DNA of 64,000 nucleotides, taken from contig JAPYXD010000382.1 of assembly GCA_030998225.1 (NCBI GenBank), positions 620,001 to 684,000 of the forward strand, read 5' to 3'. This document shows, in pieces, positions 51,001-53,635 of the stretch. The translations under genes and the position numbers were made by a program. Position 1 is the first letter of the stretch. Every line of letters begins with the position of its first letter. The notes beneath the pieces are model-generated. The model worked only from the letters and a program-made list of their open reading frames with translations, did not search any database and was not told the DNA's origin. Source of the DNA: Diplolepis rosae (taxonomy: Eukaryota; Arthropoda; Insecta; Hymenoptera; Diplolepididae).

Positions 51001-52302
51001 TTTTACAGCACAAGGTGACATGAGACAAGCTCTGAATAACTTGCAGTCAACTTATAATGGTTTCGGGCACGTAAATAGTGAAAATGTATTTAAAGTATGT
51101 GATGAGCCACATCCTTTGTTGGTAAAAGAAATGATTGAACTTTGTACAAGGAGTGATGTTTCTAAAGCGTATGGAGTAAGTTGTTCAAATATTTTACAAT
51201 GATTTCTTGTTCATCTATTTTATTACATATATTTTTTTAAGGTGATCGAGCAGTTGTGGAAAATGGGGTACTCTGCTGAAGATCTTATCAGTAATATATT
51301 TAGGGTTTGTAAAAATTCATCGATTAACGAGCCTCTAAAACTCGATTTCATTAAGGTAAAATTTACCATTTTATATTGCAGTTTACTTTATTTTATTTAT
51401 ACAATTAATAGTATATTGCATTACAAGGGACGAAACACAGCGATTGCAAACGAGTGTGAAGTTTGCAATCGCTGTGTTTCGTCCCTTGTAATGTATACTA
51501 TTTTATGTGCCTCCGGCGCGGAAACTCGTTTTTCCGTTATAACTGAGAGTAACGGAATGTTGTGTATTCCGTTACAGAAGAATATAATGTGAAAATTGAA
51601 CTGCGCATGCGCATATAGTCTTACAGCAGAGCAGAATCTTCTTCTTATTCTTCTTCTTCTTCGTACAGCGTTAACACCCTACTGACAAAGCCTTGTACAT
51701 TTGAATTACACATGCTCTATTACAACAAGCTACTACTACACAAGATCGATAAAATCAAAATGGCTACAATACTAGATTAGATTCGAGTGTACGCATAAAA
51801 ACTCGTATCCGCACCGAAGTCACATAAAATAGAATACGTGCCAATGCACACAATTCGGAAAATTACCAGCCTCGCGACAATGCTCGCCAGACTGATCGCG
51901 CCTCGGCTTTGTCTGGGCTTCGATCTCCTGCGAGCATTGTTGCTCGTCACGCAATAACCCTCATTGTGCGCCTAGGCACACAATATACTATTTCATAGCA
52001 ACTGTTTTGAGAATTTGATTTTCGGTACCTGTAAAGCGGGACGAAAGTGCGGTTTGCAACCCTACCTTTAAAGTTTTGCCCCTAGGGTTGAAAATCGCAG
52101 TTTCGTCCCGCTTCGCAGGTATGGAAAATCGGGTTTTCAAAAGAGGCGCTATGAAATATTAGTTTACGATAGGATTTCATGAGGAATTATTTTCTTCTAG
52201 GAAATTGGCGAAACACATTTAGGAATCGTTGATGGTACGAGTAGTTTACTGCAAGTAAATAGCCTGTTGGCTCGCCTATGTCGTAGGGCACTGAAAAATT
52301 AA
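5958..52302 (+). CDS. RFC2: Replication factor C subunit 2 (RFC2; RfC4/RfC40 in Drosophila nomenclature), six exons
   Basis: Exons 5958-6073, 22749-23016, 49613-49861, 50966-51175, 51242-51355 and 52201-52302 join to 1,059 nt, encoding 352 residues, against 354 in human RFC2. The protein is a small AAA+ subunit of the RFC clamp loader, which opens PCNA at primer-template junctions in the nucleus, and of the alternative RFC-like complexes. Visible motifs: WIEKYRP at 39-45, Walker A GPPGVGKT at 77-84, Walker B IIILDEAD at 138-145, sensor-1 ACNN near 171-174, and the SRC arginine-finger motif at 184-186, then the helical collar domain. Every junction is GT-AG. The first junction splits the Trp codon TG|G; the other four fall between codons. 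Introns are 16,675, 26,596, 1,104, 66 and 845 bases. No frameshift or stop, so the gene appears functional. The start ATG has a favourable CACCAAATG context. Confidence 0.96.
6074..7443. other. RFC2 intron 1, 5' part: no recognised element
   Basis: AT-rich intronic sequence. A 63-codon open frame at 7214-7405 has no recognisable domain. Nothing else is supported. Confidence 0.5.
7560..8000. repeat. Diverged tandem repeat, about 120-bp period
   Basis: Four diverged copies are marked by ATATGG(C/T)(A/G)GAC near 7577, 7696, 7818 and 7938, each followed by a segment like GTAAGAATCAAAAAGATTTG and then by AATTTTAAATTCG-type sequence. Spacing between marks is 119-122 bases. Confidence 0.6.
8121..9257. 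mobile_element. TTAA-bounded transposon with 12-bp terminal inverted repeats
   Basis: GGGAGTTACTCA at the left end and its exact complement at the right end are both immediately flanked by TTAA (8117-8120 and 9258-9261), the target duplication used by piggyBac-type transposons. At 1.14 kb it is probably non-autonomous. It contains a 72-codon open frame at 8281-8499 (starting [18 protein letters not shown]) that I do not recognise and no piggyBac DDD core. Confidence 0.6.
8281..8499 (+). CDS. Unrecognised small open frame inside the TTAA element
   Basis: Seventy-two codons, no membrane segment, no signal peptide, basic C-terminus ([16 protein letters not shown]). It lies wholly inside the TTAA-bounded element, so it may be a remnant of that element's transposase or simply a chance frame. 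No function can be assigned. Confidence 0.25.
   Translation: MKLYNELKSFTFVQMRKNMIASDITVAMVIDAYKEHGFDGLSRLFGADENGKIRVTNNRKVKNKICDYLKTK
9496..10400 (-). pseudogene. R1-like LINE fragment (endonuclease end plus pre-RT linker)
   Basis: On the minus strand the frame near 9500-9760 reads [20 protein letters not shown], an endonuclease GDFNA-type motif, running into [19 protein letters not shown], the conserved linker that precedes reverse transcriptase in R1-clade LINEs. Part of the endonuclease seems deleted between the two. Further upstream (9760-10400) are fragmentary frames including [15 protein letters not shown] near 10,190. No catalytic reverse transcriptase is present. It is a dead, doubly truncated copy lying antisense in RFC2 intron 1, with a more GC-rich composition than its surroundings. 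Confidence 0.6.
10585..10962. mobile_element. Penelope-like inverted structure with hammerhead-like core
   Basis: Arms 10585-10668 and 10881-10962 are inverted copies of each other (marker TTCGATTACTTTC and complement). The loop contains a perfect hairpin GGTGCT-GGAAG-AGCACC at 10822-10838 followed directly by GAAACGTCGG at 10839-10848. A hairpin followed by CGAAACGTC is characteristic of Penelope-like elements, where it is part of a hammerhead ribozyme; the other core strand (CTGATGA in active ribozymes) is here the degenerate CTTTGAAGA. No reverse transcriptase frame is visible. Probably an inactive terminal fragment. Confidence 0.5.
10963..12184. other. RFC2 intron 1 stretch with scattered CACAAACTGGTAC-like motifs
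   Basis: No gene seen. Variants of the string (T)CCACAAACTGGTACA recur near 11310, 11836, 11890 and 12077, and in inverse near 10455 and 11337, suggesting an old element whose limits I cannot define. Confidence 0.35.
12188..12442. repeat. Diverged tandem duplication, about 130-bp unit
   Basis: Two consecutive units begin GATAAG(T/C)GC and share the order of CGTTTATA, CTAACTCATTC-like and AAACATCCTT segments. The duplication is old, with many substitutions and no coding content. Confidence 0.6.
13030..13880. repeat. Satellite-like tandem array of ~62-bp monomers, each with a dyad
   Basis: About twelve monomers are built on AACACTGAAC, then 8-14 AT-rich bases, then GCTCAATGTTT, then AATAAACAAATTAA-type spacer. 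The middle (13,380-13,720) is organised as a 124-base higher-order dimer repeated about three times, with alternating CTAGTTATTCTGCTCAATG and CTAATTATTATGCTCAATG types. AACACTGAAC and GCTCAATGTT are near inverse complements, so every monomer can form a small hairpin. Outer monomers are more diverged than central ones. Confidence 0.75.
13881..15900. other. RFC2 intron 1 stretch without recognised element
   Basis: AT-rich; I see no domain-bearing frame. A short frame at 15254-15511 and fragments to about 15700 contain SDG/SAGD-like acidic peptides, but I do not recognise them. Confidence 0.4.
15908..16169. repeat. Diverged direct repeat with ~194-base spacing
   Basis: 15908-15975 and 16102-16169 share the order GTTGTGT(T/A)ACAT, AATGTTACATC, ACAATT, GATTTATA and CTCAAT/TTCAAT. 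No coding content is evident. Confidence 0.55.
16343..16502 (+). repeat. Two poly-G tracts (16 and 19 G)
   Basis: Uninterrupted G runs occur at 16343-16358 and 16484-16502, 125 bases apart, in otherwise AT-rich DNA. Each could form a G-quadruplex; exact length is likely to vary by individual or by sequencing error. Confidence 0.8.
16503..17490. other. GC-richer unclassified stretch (possible old retroelement)
   Basis: Composition is clearly more GC-rich than the flanks. A 61-codon minus-strand frame at 17295-17480 and a 70-codon plus frame at 16621-16833 carry no domain I recognise. Composition suggests a degraded retroelement, but I cannot show it. Confidence 0.3.
17590..18115 (+). pseudogene. 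Mariner transposase remnant, C-terminal half, frameshifted
   Basis: [20 protein letters not shown] then [17 protein letters not shown] and [13 protein letters not shown] match the catalytic core of DD34D mariner transposases. The second catalytic segment is mutated ([11 protein letters not shown] in place of the usual HQDNA), and the reading frame shifts near 17850, after which [20 protein letters not shown] continues in another frame to a stop. The N-terminal DNA-binding half and the terminal repeats are not visible. Dead copy in RFC2 intron 1. Confidence 0.78.
18116..19246. other. RFC2 intron 1 stretch without recognised element
   Basis: No supported feature. A 64-codon minus-strand frame at 18105-18299 shows no domain. 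Confidence 0.45.
19247..19432. repeat. Diverged tandem duplication, about 100-bp unit
   Basis: Two units begin TTAGGAGA(T/G)AAAAGTAGT and share GAAAAAGTGAAAA, TTTAATAACAT and TTGTTCA(C/T)AAATATGTTT. Intronic, non-coding. Confidence 0.6.
19433..20625. other. RFC2 intron 1 stretch without recognised element
   Basis: AT-rich DNA immediately 5' of the mariner fragment; the last part may be that mariner's 5' UTR. Nothing else is supported. Confidence 0.4.
20633..21210 (+). pseudogene. Mariner transposase remnant, N-terminal half
   Basis: Starts [19 protein letters not shown] with the mariner helix-turn-helix ([33 protein letters not shown]) and a GQPKKF linker, hits TAA at 20879-20881, then resumes in frame with a second helix-turn-helix ([20 protein letters not shown]) and the first catalytic motif [16 protein letters not shown]. 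Homology stops near 21,205 where LINE-like sequence begins. The C-terminal two catalytic Asp residues are lost. Most like mellifera/cecropia-type mariners. Confidence 0.82.
21211..22360 (-). pseudogene. R1-like LINE endonuclease fragment, split by MITE copy 2
   Basis: On the minus strand, joining across the MITE, the frame reads [18 protein letters not shown] then [18 protein letters not shown], matching the N-terminal endonuclease domain of R1-clade LINEs. It runs from about 22,350 down to about 21,240 and is interrupted at 21330-22020 by the MITE, which duplicated eleven bases. No reverse transcriptase part is left. Its left end abuts, and probably truncated, the mariner fragment. Confidence 0.5.
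21330..22020. mobile_element. Hairpin MITE, copy 2 (inside LINE fragment)
   Basis: Nearly identical and in the same orientation as the copy at 5254-5934. It is flanked by a perfect 11-base duplication GGTGTCCAGCA at 21319-21329 and 22021-22031, which fixes its ends: GGCCATGCCCGCG at the left and GCGAACACGGCTT at the right. The fold-back arms lie at about 21510-21620 and 21710-21820. It has no open frame of note. Confidence 0.8.
22361..22748. other. RFC2 intron 1, 3' end
   Basis: Intronic sequence ending in the acceptor TTTCAACTAG at 22739-22748. No other feature is seen. Confidence 0.6.
22749..23016 (+). CDS. RFC2: RFC2 exon 2 (residues 39-128)
   Basis: Opens with G completing the Trp codon, then [19 protein letters not shown]. 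Carries Walker A ([20 protein letters not shown]), the [20 protein letters not shown] box typical of RFC small subunits, and ends AAA AAG before donor GTTAGT at 23017. Codon-for-codon similarity to human RFC2 in this part is very high. Confidence 0.96.
23017..24020. other. RFC2 intron 2, 5' part; includes a small hairpin
   Basis: No gene. Positions 23681-23692 and 23708-23719 form a perfect 12-base stem (TTAATATCAGCA), with weaker pairing continuing outward (GTACC/GGTAC and CCTTAT/ATAAGG) to about 23654-23742, so this may be a tiny MITE or a structured RNA. Confidence 0.4.
24021..24851. mobile_element. Foldback MITE with long inverted arms
   Basis: Left end GGTCATTTCATGGGAGATTT pairs with the right end (complement of CCCATGAAATGAACC). 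Arms continue inward through matching poly-T/poly-A blocks, AAGTGCAAGGGTTACATTTT and ATTTATAAAATCTGTCC-type segments, so 24021-24466 and 24560-24851 fold on each other with interruptions. The loop at 24467-24559 is GC-rich (starts GCGCGTTGCAACG) and differs in composition. TATATA flanks both ends. Non-coding. Confidence 0.7.
24852..25997. other. RFC2 intron 2 stretch; one short hairpin
   Basis: No gene recognised; a 123-codon minus-strand frame at 24886-25257 has no domain. Positions 25256-25274 and 25333-25351 are inverse complements except for two bases (core ACTTGTCTGAA), giving a stem of 19 with a 58-base loop. Confidence 0.4.
25998..28380 (-). pseudogene. R1-clade LINE, reverse transcriptase to 3' end, frameshifted
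   Basis: Reads right to left. About 28,069-27,490: RT fingers/palm with [42 protein letters not shown] and [13 protein letters not shown]. About 27,480-27,180: [13 protein letters not shown] and the active-site box GFADDALDV. About 27,180-26,940: thumb ([22 protein letters not shown]). Near 26,560-26,440: the C-terminal Cys-Cys-His-Cys knuckle [18 protein letters not shown] of R1-type elements. Frames are broken at least twice (near 27,480 and 27,180). The 5' part with the endonuclease is missing apart from vestiges at 28,070-28,380. The 3' UTR (25998-26,090) is shared with the copy at 52,708. Confidence 0.85.
28381..29880. other. RFC2 intron 2 stretch without recognised gene
   Basis: AT-rich. 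An 83-codon frame at 29414-29665 is unrecognised; the DNA around 29,420-29,480 (GAAGAAAAATCGAAAAATTA) resembles 37,230-37,300 and is probably an old dispersed repeat. The end of the stretch may be the 5' UTR of the next mariner. Confidence 0.4.
29893..30880 (+). pseudogene. Mariner transposase N-terminus, split by a TTAA MITE
   Basis: ATG at 29893 starts [20 protein letters not shown] and continues [20 protein letters not shown], a mariner N-terminal helix-turn-helix; a TAG occurs at about 30030. The frame is interrupted after GTGTTTAA and resumes after the insertion as [20 protein letters not shown] then VGPEKINAV, the next part of the same protein. Homology then fades. No catalytic core remains. 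Confidence 0.75.
30046..30779. mobile_element. TTAA-bounded MITE nested in mariner
   Basis: Terminal inverted repeats GGGGTTATATACACTTG and its exact complement are flanked by TTAA at 30042-30045 and 30780-30783. Removing the element and one TTAA restores the mariner coding sequence without gap, so the boundaries are certain to the base. At 734 bases with no transposase frame it is a non-autonomous piggyBac-type element. Confidence 0.85.
31180..32230. repeat. Dispersed/tandem repeat built on CTGCT(N)AAGAGCACAA
   Basis: The motif CTGCTGAAGAGCACAA (variants CTGCTTTAGAGCACAA, CTGCTAAGGAGCACGA) recurs about every 70-110 bases, each followed by TTGAATT or TAAATTC and by blocks such as TCTCGATTTGACA and CCCAATTATTTTGGAGAAAG. 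Blocks occur in a fixed order in several places in intron 2 (also 36,830-37,110 and 39,840-40,470). The family is interrupted here by a palindromic SINE insertion. No protein frame is conserved between copies. Confidence 0.6.
31591..31925. mobile_element. Palindromic SINE insertion with 16-bp target duplication
   Basis: Perfect duplication GAAAAATTATTTTAAT flanks it at 31575-31590 and 31926-31941. Positions 31588-31681 and 31687-31780 are exact inverse complements (94 bases each) around a five-base loop. Each arm is the 3' half of the tRNA-derived SINE seen at 39173-39330, from the middle of the tRNA-like head (box B, CGAATCCCAG) out to the TTCTTTAAAT tail. The remaining 31781-31925 is unrelated AT-rich sequence. 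Apparent open frames here are read-through of the palindrome, not genes. Confidence 0.8.
32231..33770. other. RFC2 intron 2 stretch without recognised gene
   Basis: AT-rich with long T and A runs near 32,800-33,100. The block near 32,630-33,220 (CTCGAAATCATGTTTTTTGA, ending near GTAACCCCTTAA) resembles the body of the TTAA MITE at 30046-30779 in style and may be a relative, but I could not define ends. Confidence 0.35.
33777..36012 (+). mobile_element. Complete DD41D mariner-like transposon with ~370-bp terminal inverted repeats
   Basis: Ends CAGGGTGTCTTAAAAGTCCC and its near complement (GGGACTTTTTTAGACATCCTG on the + strand, right end) are flanked by TA at 33775-33776 and 36013-36014. Left terminal repeat 33777-34146 pairs with 35641-36012 over its full length with scattered mismatches. 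It contains one intact transposase frame. It is the best-preserved element in the window and potentially autonomous. Confidence 0.92.
34407..35495 (+). CDS. Tc1/mariner-superfamily transposase, DD41D type, intact
   Basis: 362 residues, no stop or frameshift. The N-terminal third has helix-turn-helix segments ([20 protein letters not shown]) and an RRPKS linker. The catalytic triad is readable: FSDEATF (first Asp), [12 protein letters not shown] (second Asp), then [20 protein letters not shown] (third Asp); 41 residues separate the second and third Asp, hence DD41D, the spacing used for the rosa/VISITOR group. INVWAGI and [17 protein letters not shown] are family hallmarks. It acts in the nucleus to cut and paste its element at TA sites. 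It lies within RFC2 intron 2 in the sense orientation, centred between long terminal repeats. A 36-base sequence just after the stop recurs beside the hAT gene at 58.2 kb. Confidence 0.93.
   Translation: MAQAKLSERDRVSVLMMRGWGDRVRSYDQVRFLFNRTFRNGEGLNPVSKSTIQRTIRRYMNHGSIKDLQRTRRPKSAGSEEMQMDIAQAFVENLQFSLRRASFERDVAPETVRNILKSINFHPYKVHLVQELNEDDPDRRVEFCEIMMDRIDKDPLFLYNTVFSDEATFTLKGEVNRQNCRYWSDTNPDWMLESHTQYPQKINVWAGILNDTLIGPFFIDSNLNARAYEELLRNQIVPRIRYITDDNFQNIRFQQDGAADHYGSEVRAYLNTQFPHRWIGRRGEIEWPARSPDLTPLDYFLWGYLKSKVYSTQPQSLDELQNRILQEATLIDREMIWNAVTHFYNRIAFCQEAERFQFEHLH
36015..36829. other. RFC2 intron 2 stretch without recognised element
   Basis: Very AT-rich; nothing supported. Confidence 0.5.
36830..37110. 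repeat. Copy of the CTGCT-AAGAGCACAA repeat family
   Basis: Same ordered blocks as 31180-32230: TTCATAATTCAAAAGATT, TTTAGTCTTTCTGCTAAAG, AATTAACCATCTGC, ACACAATTATTTTGGAGAA and GTTGAATTCTCGATTTGACA. Non-coding. Confidence 0.6.
37111..37938. other. RFC2 intron 2 stretch without recognised element
   Basis: No gene supported. A minus-strand frame at 37296-37565 has no domain. Confidence 0.4.
37939..38804 (+). mobile_element. Internally deleted mariner element (866 bp)
   Basis: Terminal inverted repeats TTGGGTGCGCAATTAAGTTC and (complement) TTAGGTACGCAACTAAGTTC run into CCGCTGTTT, flanked by TA at 37937-37938 and 38805-38806. A full mariner is about 1.3 kb, so roughly 0.4 kb is missing from the middle. 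Confidence 0.88.
38103..38705 (+). CDS. Mariner transposase with in-frame internal deletion
   Basis: Two hundred codons. The N-terminal DNA-binding half ([62 protein letters not shown]) jumps directly to [20 protein letters not shown] in the catalytic core, keeping frame. The second and third Asp survive (LQHDNARPH and [12 protein letters not shown], 34 residues apart), but the first (GDEKW-type) is deleted, so it cannot catalyse transposition. The C-terminus also shifts frame: KVGKSCS replaces the normal end, whose remnant continues near 38,690-38,727. It could still bind terminal repeats. Mellifera-type mariner. Confidence 0.88.
   Translation: MKMSDFVPNSRHLRQVLIFFFHSKKTAAEVHRELQKVYGDAALSETTCYDWFRRFKDGDFDVADRPREGRPKTFEDADVINYEQLKLNEIITGERYRTQLMRLSRALCEKRPQYEQRLEKVILQHDNARPHVAKPVKTYLETLKWEVLPHSPYSPDIAPSDYYLFRSMAHGLADQQFCAYGAIEKWPYSNSTSKVGKSCS
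38807..39136. other. RFC2 intron 2 spacer
   Basis: AT-rich; nothing supported. Confidence 0.5.
39173..39330 (-). mobile_element. tRNA-derived SINE
   Basis: Minus strand: a 71-nt tRNA-like head at 39295-39225 has a box A (TAGCTCAGTGATTAGAGC, 39288-39271), a box B (GGGCTCGAATTCC, 39246-39234), a T-arm CTGGG/TCCAG, and a mostly paired acceptor stem GCCTGTG/CGCAGTC. It is followed by GAAAGCGTC, a T run and the tail TTCAAATTCTTTAAAT. The flanking duplication ATATTAGAGTTAT is at 39160-39172 and 39331-39343; two more copies of the 13-mer precede it. The anticodon stem is broken, so it is a SINE copy rather than a working tRNA gene. Confidence 0.75.
39840..40490. repeat. Copies of the CTGCT-AAGAGCACAA repeat family
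   Basis: Blocks GACACTCTGCTTAG, TGAATTCATAATTGAAAAGA, TTTAGTCTCACTGCTAAGGA, AACATCTGCTGAAGAGCACA and CCCAATTTTTTTGAGAAAGG appear in the same order as at 31180-32230, then again from 40,290 in a second, shorter copy. No gene between 39,344 and 39,840. Confidence 0.6.
40493..42870 (+). pseudogene. Mariner element, split by a nested Tc1 element
   Basis: Begins with a mariner-like terminal repeat AGGTTGGCAACAAAATCATT after TA near 40,492. Fragments in several frames match an irritans/maT-type transposase: SGRPTEIND near 40,890, [20 protein letters not shown] near 41,010, [20 protein letters not shown] then [10 protein letters not shown] near 41,140 (the first catalytic Asp is Asn here), DNARPHT near 41,385, and, beyond the Tc1 insertion, [34 protein letters not shown] at 42,670-42,785. 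Several frameshifts and stops; dead. The right terminal repeat is not recognised. Confidence 0.8.
41396..42644 (-). mobile_element. Tc1-like transposon nested in mariner
   Basis: Ends CAGTCTGTTTCTCAAGAAAA (left) and, on the opposite strand at the right, CAGTCTGTTCCACAAGAAAA, flanked by TA at 41394-41395 and 42645-42646; length 1,249 bases, normal for Tc1. The minus-strand transposase is broken into frames: helix-turn-helix with [20 protein letters not shown] and [20 protein letters not shown] (42,260-42,080), then DNDPKHRS and [20 protein letters not shown] (41,800-41,640), the second and third residues of a DD34E triad. Intervening frames have stops. Inactive. Confidence 0.88.
42900..43990 (-). 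pseudogene. Jockey/CR1-like LINE reverse transcriptase fragment
   Basis: Minus strand, read right to left: an RT segment [20 protein letters not shown] (43,830-43,760), [11 protein letters not shown] (about 43,650), [20 protein letters not shown] (about 43,440-43,400) and [20 protein letters not shown] (about 43,330-43,270). These are ordered as in the RT and thumb of jockey/CR1-group LINEs. The YxDD box is lost, and several frameshifts and stops are present. Different clade from the R1-like copies elsewhere in the window. Confidence 0.75.
43991..44529. other. RFC2 intron 2 stretch without recognised element
   Basis: Contains a short GC-rich patch near 44,278-44,345 and is otherwise AT-rich. 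Nothing assigned. Confidence 0.4.
44530..45800 (-). pseudogene. Degraded member of a multicopy insect family (NPF / ICGTCR protein), function unknown
   Basis: Minus strand. N-terminus near 45,781: [20 protein letters not shown], then KICGTCRRK, a short Cys-containing zinc-finger-like module. Further on (45,230-45,120) [20 protein letters not shown] then [16 protein letters not shown]; then [18 protein letters not shown] (45,110-45,060); then [20 protein letters not shown] and [11 protein letters not shown] (44,815-44,730). I recall full-length versions as repeated uncharacterised proteins in ants, aphids and Hydra; the conserved Asp/His-rich blocks suggest a transposase-like core but this is not established. 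Many stops and frameshifts here. It lies directly downstream of another degraded multicopy gene on the same strand. Confidence 0.55.
46080..47529 (-). pseudogene. Degraded member of a second multicopy insect family (CPTC / PPLHIKL protein), function unknown
   Basis: Minus strand. Possible start at 47529: [20 protein letters not shown]; then [20 protein letters not shown] and [13 protein letters not shown] (Cys pairs, zinc-finger-like), [11 protein letters not shown] near 47,000, [17 protein letters not shown] near 46,750, [20 protein letters not shown] near 46,640, [10 protein letters not shown] near 46,490, [18 protein letters not shown] near 46,290 and SDEHGERFH near 46,240. The block order matches a family I know only as uncharacterised, highly repeated insect and cnidarian proteins. 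At least five stops or frameshifts. Likely one gene of a mobile element; its activity is unproven. Confidence 0.6.
47530..48256. other. RFC2 intron 2 stretch without recognised element
   Basis: AT-rich; nothing supported. Confidence 0.5.
48257..48650 (+). repeat. Structured interspersed repeat, copy 1 (intron 2)
   Basis: Homologous along its length to 51501-51951. Shared blocks: TTTTATGTGC, TCCGGCGCG, AACTGCGCATGCGC, a TTCTTCTT-rich tract, TACTGACAAAGCCTTGTACA, CTACTACTACACAAG and GATCTCCTGCGAGCATTG. A 9-bp stem TTACGCTAC/GTAGCGTAA (48285-48293 and 48302-48310) differs from the other copy by compensating changes. No protein frame is conserved; a SINE- or MITE-like element is likely. Confidence 0.7.
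48651..49612. other. RFC2 intron 2, 3' end
   Basis: No gene. A 66-codon frame at 48865-49065 has no recognised domain. Ends with the acceptor TTTTTTCGATAG at 49601-49612. Confidence 0.5.
49613..49861 (+). CDS. RFC2: RFC2 exon 3 (residues 129-211)
   Basis: [20 protein letters not shown] carries Walker [21 protein letters not shown] leads to sensor 1 (LACNNSEK), followed by [15 protein letters not shown] with the SRC arginine-finger motif. It ends GAT before donor GTAAGC. In frame with exon 2 (phase 0). Confidence 0.96.
49862..50965. other. RFC2 intron 3
   Basis: 1,104 bases, AT-rich, no element recognised. Bounded by GTAAGC and CATAG. Confidence 0.8.
50966..51175 (+). CDS. RFC2: RFC2 exon 4 (residues 212-281)
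   Basis: [20 protein letters not shown] then [20 protein letters not shown] and [19 protein letters not shown], almost identical to animal RFC2. This covers the end of the AAA+ lid and the start of the collar domain. Donor GTAAGT at 51176. Confidence 0.97.
51242..51355 (+). CDS. RFC2: RFC2 exon 5 (residues 282-319)
   Basis: [20 protein letters not shown] then [18 protein letters not shown], collar-domain sequence of RFC2. Preceded by a 66-base intron (acceptor TTTTTTTAAG) and followed by donor GTAAAA at 51356. Confidence 0.95.
51418..51494 (+). repeat. Near-perfect 31-33-bp hairpin in RFC2 intron 5
   Basis: 51421-51451 and 51461-51491 are exact inverse complements (core GGGACGAAACACAGCG) with a nine-base loop GAGTGTGAA; pairing extends outward to TAGTATA/TATACTA with a three-base bulge. 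It begins 63 bases after exon 5. Candidate small-RNA-type hairpin or tiny MITE. Confidence 0.75.
51501..51951 (+). repeat. Structured interspersed repeat, copy 2 (RFC2 intron 5)
   Basis: Second copy of the family at 48257-48650, about 57 bases longer because of an extra segment near 51,790-51,880 that includes CTCGCGACAATGCTCGC, able to pair with GCGAGCATTGTTGCTCG near the 3' end. The conserved stem is TTCCGTTAT/GTAACGGAA (51532-51540 and 51549-51557). Confidence 0.7.
51989..52164. repeat. Foldback element next to RFC2 exon 6 acceptor
   Basis: Arms 51989-52064 and 52083-52164 pair with some mismatches: TATTTCATAGC outermost, then GATTTTC, ACCTG, AGCGGGACGAAAG, TTGCAACCCTA. It ends 36 bases before exon 6. 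The core shares GGGACGAAA with the hairpin at 51418-51494. Confidence 0.7.
52201..52302 (+). CDS. RFC2: RFC2 exon 6 (residues 320-352 and stop)
   Basis: [20 protein letters not shown] then [13 protein letters not shown] and TAA. Matches the C-terminal end of RFC2 (E-I-G-x-T-H, LLQ, LLARLC). Acceptor TTTTCTTCTAG at 52190-52200. A possible polyadenylation signal ATTAAA is at 52437-52442. Confidence 0.95.
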   Translation, partial: EIGETHLGIVDGTSSLLQVNSLLARLCRRALKN

Positions 52303-52707
52303 ATTCAGTCAACATGAGTTATATTTTTTCATCATTATATTCTGCAACTTATGTTTGAATTTGAATTCATATATTTTAAAATGATTATTTCAATTTTGAC
52401 TCTGAGGAAAATGTAACAAATTATGAATGTAGCATGATTAAAATTTGTCATTTTGAGTGAATATGAAAGCTTAATTATTATTTCTTGAACATTTTATTCA
52501 ACGCATTTTAACGCCTGAAATTTGTAATTGTAGAACGAGAAAAAATTTGCCTCGGCTTTGATTGAAACTGAGATTCCCACTTTTCATTGGACCCCCACAA
52601 ATTGCTACGCTAACCATTATCGTGTTTTTAGAATTTCTGAAAAAAATGCTATTATGACCTATATATTTTTTTGTGACGGGGAAGAATGAAAAAATCTTTT
52701 AAAGACG
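52303..52707 (+). other. RFC2 3' UTR / downstream spacer
   Basis: AT-rich. ATTAAA at 52437-52442 is the only candidate polyadenylation hexamer near the stop. Nothing else is seen. Confidence 0.4.
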
Positions 52708-53635
52708 TAGTACAAGACTTTTCTAGGACGGGTCTAGGTATACCTGTTAAGACCAAAAAATCCCTTTTTCGAACTATGTTACTCTTCCGTCATCGGTTCA
52801 CCCGAAACCCACCCTCCCGGTCGCACGCCCATGACCAGCGGACCGATATACCGTGCCAAGTAAGAAAGAACATGCCTTCCTCCGCAGCGCAGCCACTCGA
52901 ACCACCAACCCGCAGTGCGCGACCGAGAGTCTCCTCTTTCTTTAAACGCTTCATGTACGTGTTAAACTGTCATGGCTTGGATGGGCTTGCGTTAGGTAAA
53001 AAAACGACCTCACCGAGCTTTCTCTCCAAACAGGTGGTAAGGTCCAGGATTGAACGGTGTGTATATCTCCTGGTCTGCTAACTATGAAATCTCGTCTGTC
53101 ATCTCTTGACGAGTCTGAGTCTAACATTCTTCCGAATGGCTTCCTTCACGCAAGCGATTTCCTAGTAACTGTTTAAACAAGTATGATCTTTGCGGAACAG
53201 AAAGGCGTCCTTCCTTTCCTTTGTTAATAAGTCTTTTGGCAGTATATTCGCCAGGACCAGCACAGTACTCGTCGACACAGTTCGGTATGCTGAGATAATC
53301 TTCATTGCTACACCTCTCTGTATCATGGTTGTTAAGGCAACTTACCCAGACCATAGCTGTATAAAGCAGCTTCAAATGTACTATGCTTGTCACTAGTCAT
53401 CTTTTTGCTTTCCTAGGAACACCAATGTTGGGCATGAGCCTACCCAAGTTAGCTACACAAACACTCATTGATCCTCTGCTCGAGAATCCCAAAGTCTTCA
53501 GTGGCACATATGACAAGTGCGTCATCCACGAAGCTGATAATGCTTGTTCCAGCGAGTAGGTCCATGTGCAGAAAATCGTCATCCATGGCTTGCTACAGGA
53601 ATGATACTACCCGCGACCCCTAAATGATCTGCGAG
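52708..53635 (-). pseudogene. R1-clade LINE, 3'-end fragment (second copy)
   Basis: The + strand start TCTAGGACGGGTCTAGG and following bases match the start of the LINE at 25998, so both copies share a 3' UTR. Minus-strand frames are eroded but carry the same peptides as the first copy, e.g. LSIPNCVDEYCAGPGE (53,290-53,240; compare the region near 26,900) and GRLMPNIGVPRKAKR (about 53,440-53,400). It is truncated near 53,635, before the RT fingers. It starts about 400 bases after the RFC2 stop codon, antisense to it. Confidence 0.72.
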
